Part shown: positions 1 to 5,062 of the stretch, piece by piece | How the letters are laid out: every line of letters starts with the position of its first letter | How positions within the stretch are numbered: position 1 is the stretch's first letter | Source of the DNA: Thermoanaerobaculia bacterium | GTDB taxonomy: Bacteria; Acidobacteriota; Thermoanaerobaculia; UBA5066 | NCBI GenBank assembly: GCA_023717585.1 | Contig: JAMQPJ010000554.1 | Location: 1-6,444 of the forward strand | Direction of reading: 5' to 3' | Length of the DNA: 6,444 nucleotides | The notes under the pieces: model-generated | Told to the model about the DNA's origin: nothing | Databases searched by the model: none | The model's input: the letters and a program-made list of their open reading frames with translations, nothing else | Made by a program: the position numbers and the translations under genes

Positions 1-341
1 TCCTGGAAGTCCGTCACGCCGTGATCGACGGGCGTTCGGCCCGTCGCGATCGTCGTCCAGATGAGCGGCGAGGCCATGGGCTGGTAGGTCACGAGGTTCC
101 AAGTCCGCCCCTTCGCGACGAGCGCCGCGAGGTTCGGCAGCCGCCCTTCCTTCATGAGCGGGTCGAGGAGCTTCCAGTCGGCCCCGTCCCAGCCGACGAA
201 GATCACGCGCTGCCTGAGCGCGGCCGGCCGTGCCTGAAGGCGCGACCCGGGTGCGGGCAGCGCCGTCGCGGGCAGCGTCGCCAGAAGCGCCACCGCGGCG
301 ACAAAGGCGAGCCTCCGCGGCCGAAGAGAACGATGAGCCAC
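1..341 (-). CDS. Alkaline-phosphatase-superfamily phosphodiesterase, exported, N-terminal part (runs off the left edge)
   Basis: Only the first 113 codons are in the window. From a GTG at 341 the protein opens with a typical signal peptide: basic residues 4-10 (RSLRPRR), a hydrophobic core at about 11-23 (LAFVAAVALLATL) and a likely cleavage site near residue 30 (after ATALPA). The mature part starts the AlkP/type I phosphodiesterase fold. VIFVGWDGADW at 46-56 carries the first metal-binding Asp (D52). The segment SPLIWTTIATGR at 91-102 matches the nucleophile region of nucleotide pyrophosphatase/phosphodiesterases, with T97 as probable nucleophile, and is followed by HGVTDF at 107-112. Family knowledge suggests a metal-dependent hydrolase of phosphate or sulfate esters outside the cytoplasm; the substrate cannot be told. 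An in-frame GTG at 386 overlaps the stop of the upstream GWxTD gene as GTGA and is the alternative start. I prefer 341 because the signal peptide is then of normal length and the 15 extra codons have an unusually low GC third position. Neither start has a clear Shine-Dalgarno. Confidence 0.85.
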   Translation of the reverse strand, partial: MAHRSLRPRRLAFVAAVALLATLPATALPAPGSRLQARPAALRQRVIFVGWDGADWKLLDPLMKEGRLPNLAALVAKGRTWNLVTYQPMASPLIWTTIATGRTPVDHGVTDFQ

Positions 342-382
342 CGGAGAGGATTCTACTGGCCCGAAGAAAAGGGGCCGTCGGG

Positions 383-1543
383 TCACTTCGGCAGTGCGAT
401 GAGGTCCGCCATCCTGCTCAGCACGGAGAGGTTGACGGCATCCTTCTGCATGACCCCGATGCCGTATCCCGCCTTCGTCTGGAACTCGAAGCGAAGCTCC
501 TTGAACGGCAGCTCCTTCGCCAGCCGATCCGAGCGGTAGTACCAGACCTCGCGAGACCCCTTCTTCTCACCGGTGTCGAGCCTGGACGAACCTGGTTCAA
601 GGCGAGTCGTGCGAGTCGAGCGGCTGCCCTGCGTCGGGTTTGCAAGCCCCGCCGCTCTCGGAGTGAAATCGTCGGTCGCCCGGCTCACGCCCTCCTCGGC
701 TTGCTCGATCCTCGACCTGCCGGCGTAGTTCGGCGGTCCGAGCAGGATGAAGACCCTCCCGCGATCCGACTCCGCGCCACGCTGTGTCTCGGTCGAGAAG
801 CGCCCGTTCGCGAACTGGACCCGCCGGGCGAATTCCCTGCGAAGCTCGTTCCCGGGTGTCGCCGGCGTCGGGTCGCGCCGGGCCCAGAACTCCTGCTGGA
901 AGCGCCGGCGCGCATCCTCGTCGGCCGCGCTTTTCCATCTCCTGGCGTCGTCGGCCACGAAGAGGAAACGGACCGGTCCGGAGCCCCAAGCCGGATCGCG
1001 ATCCATGGCGTCGGCCGCTTCCTCGTCGAGCGCGAACTCGGCGAAAGACGGGAGAACACCGCCTTCGATGGAGCCGGGGGACGACGGGGGCGCGGCCAGC
1101 CTGTCGGCATCGGCCAGCTCTTTCTTCACCCTTTCGAAGAACTTGACGAACGGCTTCGGGTAGAGGCCGGGGTCGAGCGTCGCTCCGGGCTGGAGTCCGA
1201 AGTAGCGCTCGAGTGCGAGCCGTGCACCCGCCTCGTCGCGCAGCTCGAACTGGATCGCCCCCGTGTAGAAGCTCAGGACGGGGATGAGGCGATCGCGTGC
1301 CACCGCGAACTCCGGGGCGGCAGCGAGTTCGTTCAGCCGCCGCAGGGCCGCCGCCGCCTCTCCGATCTCGTGTTTTCGGTAGTGCGTCTTCACCTCGTTC
1401 AAGGTGATGAGGATCGGGTCGTCCGCCGCGCGGGCGACGGCCGACGCCGCGAGGAGAGCCAAGACAACCGCCGCCCTGACCAGACCGGACGAAACCGTCC
1501 GAGAAACCGTGGCCAGAGCGCCCACAACGCCGGCTGGGTACAT
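383..1543 (-). CDS. GWxTD-domain-like secreted protein with degenerate signature motif
   Basis: 386 residues. Residues 1-39 look like a signal peptide (hydrophobic stretch about 21-36, AVARA before A40), so it is probably exported. Residues 45-145 are helical and TPR-like (GEAAAALRRLNEL, SFYTGAIQFELRDEAGARLALERYF). The C-terminal half matches the GWxTD domain family: EFWARRDPTPATPGNE at 218-233, FANGRFS at 244-250, SDRGRVFILLGPPN at 259-272, EVWYYR at 332-337 and a final strand LRFEF at 350-354. Where the family has G-W-x-T-D, this protein reads GAESD (256-260), keeping only Gly and Asp. A roughly 60-residue Arg/Ser/Thr-rich spacer (272-331) separates the GPP and WYY motifs. The start is fixed by a strong GGAGGTG site 4-10 bases upstream. 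The biochemical role of GWxTD proteins is not established; the family is common in Acidobacteriota and related phyla. The next gene downstream is an exported phosphodiesterase, so the pair may act together in the periplasm or envelope (inference). Confidence 0.86.
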   Translation of the reverse strand: MYPAGVVGALATVSRTVSSGLVRAAVVLALLAASAVARAADDPILITLNEVKTHYRKHEIGEAAAALRRLNELAAAPEFAVARDRLIPVLSFYTGAIQFELRDEAGARLALERYFGLQPGATLDPGLYPKPFVKFFERVKKELADADRLAAPPSSPGSIEGGVLPSFAEFALDEEAADAMDRDPAWGSGPVRFLFVADDARRWKSAADEDARRRFQQEFWARRDPTPATPGNELRREFARRVQFANGRFSTETQRGAESDRGRVFILLGPPNYAGRSRIEQAEEGVSRATDDFTPRAAGLANPTQGSRSTRTTRLEPGSSRLDTGEKKGSREVWYYRSDRLAKELPFKELRFEFQTKAGYGIGVMQKDAVNLSVLSRMADLIALPK

Positions 1544-1547
1544 CGGG

Positions 1548-1554
1548 CACCTCC
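1548..1554 (-). promoter_or_regulatory. Ribosome-binding site of the GWxTD gene
   Basis: On the minus strand GGAGGTG ends four bases before the ATG at 1543, leaving six bases between the GGAGG core and the start codon. It is a near-perfect anti-SD match and decides the start. The 67 bases between it and the terminator upstream (1555-1621) must hold any promoter for this gene. The best -10-like hexamer there is GATAAC (1581-1586), but no matching -35 is visible, so I do not call a promoter. Confidence 0.85.
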
Positions 1555-1627
1555 GGAAGGAATCCTGGCCCCTCGGAGCCGTTATCGATCGGACCGGGAA
1601 AGAACCGAGGACAGAGAACGGAGGAAG

Positions 1628-1659
1628 AAAAAGCGGGAGGCTCCTTTCGAGCCTCCCGC
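1628..1659 (-). terminator. Intrinsic (Rho-independent) terminator of the TonB-dependent receptor gene
   Basis: Read on the minus strand, an 11-bp perfect stem GCGGGAGGCTC / GAGCCTCCCGC (1649-1659 with 1633-1643) closes a five-base GAAAG loop. It is followed directly by TTTTT (1632-1628) and then further pyrimidines. The stem begins 24 bases after the receptor stop codon. The U-tract lies only on the minus-strand side, so the terminator acts on receptor transcription. It separates the receptor from the GWxTD/phosphodiesterase genes. Confidence 0.93.
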
Positions 1660-1682
1660 ACGAATATCAGGGGCGAAAGCGA

Positions 1683-4600
1683 CTAGAAGGTAGCCTTGAC
1701 CGCCACACGAATGGAGCGCCCGGCGCCTCGAACGTCCGCCTTGCGATAGTCGATGTTGTCCGAGCAGGGCACCGAGGCGGCGCAGACCGTCCCGTCCGGC
1801 CCCGCAGTCCCCGGCTCGACGCCGGCCTGACCGTAGAACGGGCTGGCGTGATTGGTGACGAAGTAGCCGTTCGGGTTGAAGCCCTCGTCAACGTGGGTGA
1901 CCGTCTGCCGGTTCAGGAGGTTGAAGATGTAGAGCTGGGGCGTGATCGTCACAGGGCCGACCTTCAGCTCGTAGCCGAGCGAGAGGTTCGCCTCGTAGTC
2001 CACAGGGAGACGTTCGCCTGAGCCACGGTTCTGGAGATAGAGGAGGTCGGGGTAGAAGGAGTTGTAATAGCCGAGCTTATTCGTGGTCTGGCCGCTCCGG
2101 ACGTAGGCGTTGAGTCCGACGTTGAGTCCGAAAGGCGCGTTGTAGACCGCGTCGACGCGGAACTGGTGCGGCCGGTCGAGCTCGAGAATGCCGTCCGCGT
2201 TCTGTGTGAACTGCCAGTAGTCGTAGTCCGCGTTGATGCCGGGGTCCGTCTGCCCGGAAGCGACTCGGATGGCGCCGGAGTAATTGCCGCGGAGCTGGGA
2301 GTAGATGTACGAGGCCTGCAGGAAGAGCGAGTTCGTGACCCTCTTCTTCGCGACGAGCTCGATGCCCCAGTAGTTGCGCTTCGCCCCTTCCATGGGAACA
2401 CCGGCCAGGCCGCACGCGCCCGAGTCCGGGTCCGTCGGGTTCGACGAAGCGTTGCACGTCGGGCTCTGACCATTCGCGAAGAACCCGCTGCCACCGGCGT
2501 TCGTGATGGCGCACGTCGATCCGTCCGAGTTGAAGTCCGGATCGAGGTCACACCGATCCTCGATGACGCCCTCGCCGAGCTTGCGGTACGTGAACTTGAC
2601 GCCGAGCGAGAACGTGGGGTTTAGCGCCTTCTCGACGCCGAACGTGAACTCGTTCTGGTAGGAGCCCTTCAGGCCCTCTTCGACCGGCTCACCCGCGAAC
2701 GAGCTGCCCTGGAAGAGGGAGGCGCGGGGGGTGCAGTTCGTCGTCACGGTCGCCGTGCAGATCGGGCCCGATCCCTGGGCGAGGGCCGTCGGGCTGTAGT
2801 TGTAGGTGAACTGCGTGTTGTTCGCGGTGAAGACGCGGACGTTCAGGTCCGTTGGCGTCGGCCAGTAGAACTTGCCGTACGAACCGTAGACCTTCGTCGA
2901 GCCGTCCTTCGTCGGATCCCAGGCGAAGCCGACGCGAGGAGCCCACTGCCCGTCCAGATGGAAGGCGACGTCTCCGTTCCCCTTGAAGACCTTCTGGTCA
3001 TCATAGCGGATGCCCGCGTTGACCGTGAGGTTCGGGAGGACCTTGAAGGTGTCCTGGAGGAAGAACGAGAAGAACTTGCTCGGGACGTCGAAAGGCGAGA
3101 CGTACGGTGTGGTCGATCCACCCGTCGCGGTGAAGTAGCGATGCTGGTAGAAGACGGGCGTCGTGCCAGCCCCGCCGGTGATGGGGACGACCGGTGCCAG
3201 CGACAGGTCGCAGACACTGGTCCCAGACTGCGTGCAGGGCCGGACGGTGAGGCGCTGGTCCCCGGTGTTGTAAGTCGCGCCGGAGGTGACGTCTTTCTGG
3301 TAGTCGCCGCCGAACTTAATCTCGTGGCTTCCGAGGAACAGCGACATGGCGCCGCCGAAGGCATCTCGCGTGGATTCGTTGTTGATGGTGGGGCCGAAGA
3401 CCTGCCCCCAGCCGCCCTGGATGACCGCGGGCCGCCCCTCAAGGGTCGGGGTGTTGTCGGTCACCTGCGCGGCGGTGGCGCCCGCGGGCGTAAACAGGTA
3501 GGCCTCCTTGTGGCGAGCGTACTGGACGGTCGCGAGGCCGAACGTGCCGAAAAGCTGGCTCACCTTGGCCGCATAGTCTGTCCCGCCAAGCTCGCGCGTT
3601 CCGTTGAACGTATTCGAATTCGTCGAGCCGACCACATCGCCGCCGGCGGCCAGACCCTCGTTCGTCTGCGGGTCTGCGAAGACCGTGCCGATCAGCGTCG
3701 TGCTGTCGGTGATGCGGACCGTCAGCTTGCCGGAGTAGAGGTCCGATTTCTGGTCCCTGGGGAACGCCTCCCCGTTCCGGATTCCGGCCGTCTGGAAGGC
3801 CTCGAGCTTCTGGTCGACGCGGTCGTAGGCGCCATAGAACCAGAGCCGGTCTTTCACGAAGAAGCCGCCGAGTCCGATGCCGAACTCCGTGCGGTTGTTC
3901 TTCGAGAAGTACGGCTGGCCCTGTTGGTCGCCGTCCTGGGAGTAGGCGGGGGAGGCGTCGACGCGCGGCTGGGCCTTCATATTCGTGTTGTCGTAATAGC
4001 CGAAGGCGTCGCCGTGGAACTCGTTGCCGCCCGATTTCGTGATGACGTTGATGACGCCGCCGGTGTTCCGGCCGAACTCGGCCTGGTAGCCGCCGGTCTT
4101 GACCTCGACCTCCTCGACGAACTCGTTGTTGATCGACTTGCCCTGGAACCCTTTGATGACGTTCGTCGTGTTGACGCCGTCGATCAGGTAGAGGTTCTCG
4201 GCCGAGGTCGAGCCGTAGATCGAGAGGGCGAGCGAGCGCCCCTGCGTCTCGCCGGTGTCGGTCTGGACGCCCGGCTGGGAGCGCACGATATCCGCGTAGT
4301 TCCGGCCGACCGGGAGCTGGGAGATGACTCTGGCCGTGTAGGTCGTCCCCGTCGTCGTGCTGGCGACGTCGACGGCGGGCGCCTCACCCGTCACGACGAT
4401 CTCTTCCTTGACGGAGACCGTCATCGTGACGAGAACCGTGGCGGTCGCCCCGAGGCCGACGCGGACGTTCGTCCGCTCGACTTTTCCGAAGCCCGAGAGC
4501 GCCGCGGTGACCGTGTAATTGCCGGGCGCGAGCGCGGGGAAGCGGAAGCGGCCCGCCGCGTCCGTCACGGCCGTGCGGGTGCCCTGGAGCGAGGCCGACT

Positions 4601-4754
4601 TGATCTCGACCGCAGCGCCCGGAAGGGGCCCGCCGTTCGTATCGGTGAGCGTGCCCTCGATCTCACCCGTGGTCTGGGAATAGGCCACGTTCGCCGTCAG
4701 ACCGAGGACGGCGAGCGTGAGCACCAGAAACGTGCTCAGCCAACGAGATTTCAT
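1683..4754 (-). CDS. TonB-dependent receptor with N-terminal carboxypeptidase-regulatory-like domain (Oar-like)
   Basis: 1023 residues, a usual length for this family. The order of parts is: signal peptide 1-26 (MKSRWLST, hydrophobic core, AYS before Q27); a beta-sandwich CarboxypepD_reg-like domain at about 28-113 (GEIEGTLTD, DAAGRFRFPALAPGNYTV); a probable TonB box EEIVVTG at 117-123; a plug domain at about 124-245 (SQLPVGRNYADIVRSQPGVQ, NLYLIDGVNTTN, GGYQAEFGRNTGGVINVITK); and a 22-strand-type outer-membrane barrel to the C-terminus, which ends in a strand with terminal Phe as expected for BAM recognition. It should sit in the outer membrane and take up a ligand using TonB-ExbBD energy. 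The substrate is unknown, and no SusD-like partner, TonB or transporter gene is adjacent. All ten cysteines lie between residues 507 and 997, in closely spaced pairs in probable external loops. The start at 4754 is chosen over an upstream in-frame ATG at 4847 because it has an AGGAGGT site and begins directly with the signal peptide. Confidence 0.95.
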   Translation of the reverse strand: MKSRWLSTFLVLTLAVLGLTANVAYSQTTGEIEGTLTDTNGGPLPGAAVEIKSASLQGTRTAVTDAAGRFRFPALAPGNYTVTAALSGFGKVERTNVRVGLGATATVLVTMTVSVKEEIVVTGEAPAVDVASTTTGTTYTARVISQLPVGRNYADIVRSQPGVQTDTGETQGRSLALSIYGSTSAENLYLIDGVNTTNVIKGFQGKSINNEFVEEVEVKTGGYQAEFGRNTGGVINVITKSGGNEFHGDAFGYYDNTNMKAQPRVDASPAYSQDGDQQGQPYFSKNNRTEFGIGLGGFFVKDRLWFYGAYDRVDQKLEAFQTAGIRNGEAFPRDQKSDLYSGKLTVRITDSTTLIGTVFADPQTNEGLAAGGDVVGSTNSNTFNGTRELGGTDYAAKVSQLFGTFGLATVQYARHKEAYLFTPAGATAAQVTDNTPTLEGRPAVIQGGWGQVFGPTINNESTRDAFGGAMSLFLGSHEIKFGGDYQKDVTSGATYNTGDQRLTVRPCTQSGTSVCDLSLAPVVPITGGAGTTPVFYQHRYFTATGGSTTPYVSPFDVPSKFFSFFLQDTFKVLPNLTVNAGIRYDDQKVFKGNGDVAFHLDGQWAPRVGFAWDPTKDGSTKVYGSYGKFYWPTPTDLNVRVFTANNTQFTYNYSPTALAQGSGPICTATVTTNCTPRASLFQGSSFAGEPVEEGLKGSYQNEFTFGVEKALNPTFSLGVKFTYRKLGEGVIEDRCDLDPDFNSDGSTCAITNAGGSGFFANGQSPTCNASSNPTDPDSGACGLAGVPMEGAKRNYWGIELVAKKRVTNSLFLQASYIYSQLRGNYSGAIRVASGQTDPGINADYDYWQFTQNADGILELDRPHQFRVDAVYNAPFGLNVGLNAYVRSGQTTNKLGYYNSFYPDLLYLQNRGSGERLPVDYEANLSLGYELKVGPVTITPQLYIFNLLNRQTVTHVDEGFNPNGYFVTNHASPFYGQAGVEPGTAGPDGTVCAASVPCSDNIDYRKADVRGAGRSIRVAVKATF

Positions 4755-4763
4755 GTTCAATCT

Positions 4764-4770
4764 ACCTCCT
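4764..4770 (-). promoter_or_regulatory. Ribosome-binding site of the TonB-dependent receptor
   Basis: AGGAGGT on the minus strand, nine bases before the ATG at 4754. It decides the start: the upstream in-frame ATG at 4847 would add 31 residues ahead of an otherwise ideal signal peptide. Confidence 0.88.
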
Positions 4771-4913
4771 GAAATGAAGAGATGCGGTGGTCCTGATAGC
4801 AATGTAAATGTAAGAACTCGACGCTGGATGGAAGGAAACGGAAGCAACTCCTTTCGCGTTTGTTCTCATGTCGTTATCGCCGATTCCTCGATTTCCATTT
4901 TCATCGTTCTGAC

Positions 4914-4954
4914 GGACTCGTCACAGAGGCGAAACCAGAGCCTGTGACGAGTCC
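4914..4954. repeat. 13-bp perfect inverted repeat (stem-loop) upstream of the receptor
   Basis: GGACTCGTCACAG (4914-4926) and CTGTGACGAGTCC (4942-4954) are exact reverse complements around a 15-base centre, which itself could add a short GC pairing next to a two-base bulge. Neither strand has a U-tract after it. It may be a Rho-independent-like stem lacking its tail, an RNA leader structure for the receptor about 160 bases downstream, or a protein-binding site. Which of these is right cannot be decided here. Confidence 0.75.
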
Positions 4955-5062
4955 CACAAAACCGGGTGCAATTACCCTGCCTTCCAGGGATGAAAGCCTA
5001 CAGATGGTAAGGCACTGTAGTCAAAGGGGCAATACTCAGGAGGGCTTGACGGCTCCTCCAAG

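Larger units (their letters stand above)
4755..5062. other. Structured, AT-richer intergenic region between the glycosyltransferase and the receptor
   Basis: These 308 bases hold no gene I can support. By my hand count GC is about 50%, well below the flanking coding sequence. Besides the receptor ribosome-binding site it contains several inverted repeats: a 13-bp perfect stem (4914-4954), CCCTG/CAGGG with a five-base loop (4975-4989), CTACAG/CTGTAG with an 11-base loop (4998-5020) and a weak GGAGG/CCTCC pair (5039-5059). On the minus strand two overlapping TACATT hexamers (about 4801-4812) could serve as -10 elements, but nothing like a -35 lies at the right distance, so no promoter is called. 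It should hold both the 3' end of the glycosyltransferase transcript and the receptor promoter and leader. Confidence 0.6.

Noticed and set aside
230..1693. 487-codon open frame on the plus strand
   Set aside because: It is antisense to the GWxTD gene. Its composition is Arg/Pro/Glu-rich low-complexity sequence without any recognisable domain, as expected from the complement of high-GC codons.
2958..4772. 604-codon open frame on the plus strand
   Set aside because: It is antisense to the receptor, which has clear domains, signal peptide, ribosome-binding site and terminator. The plus-strand product is Asp/Arg/Val-rich and resembles nothing.
4801..4812. Sigma-70 promoter for the receptor based on TACATT
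   Set aside because: No -35-like hexamer lies 16-18 bases upstream of either TACATT, and no sigma-54 GG/GC pair is present nearby.
4755..4847. 31-residue N-terminal extension of the receptor from an ATG at 4847
   Set aside because: The strong AGGAGGT site and the signal peptide both point to the ATG at 4754. The extension is encoded in AT-richer intergenic-type sequence.
4866..4904. 12-codon minus-strand mini-ORF (MKMEIEESAITT), possible leader peptide
   Set aside because: It has no ribosome-binding site and no run of regulatory codons, and it is short enough to occur by chance.
4918..4950. CRP-type operator from the TCACAG/CTGTGA half-sites
   Set aside because: The half-sites face the opposite way to a TGTGA-N6-TCACA site and are 15 bases apart.
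4914..5040. Cobalamin or other known riboswitch upstream of the TonB-dependent receptor
   Set aside because: I looked for the B12-box and cyclic-di-GMP riboswitch core sequences and found neither. The stems present do not fit those architectures by eye.
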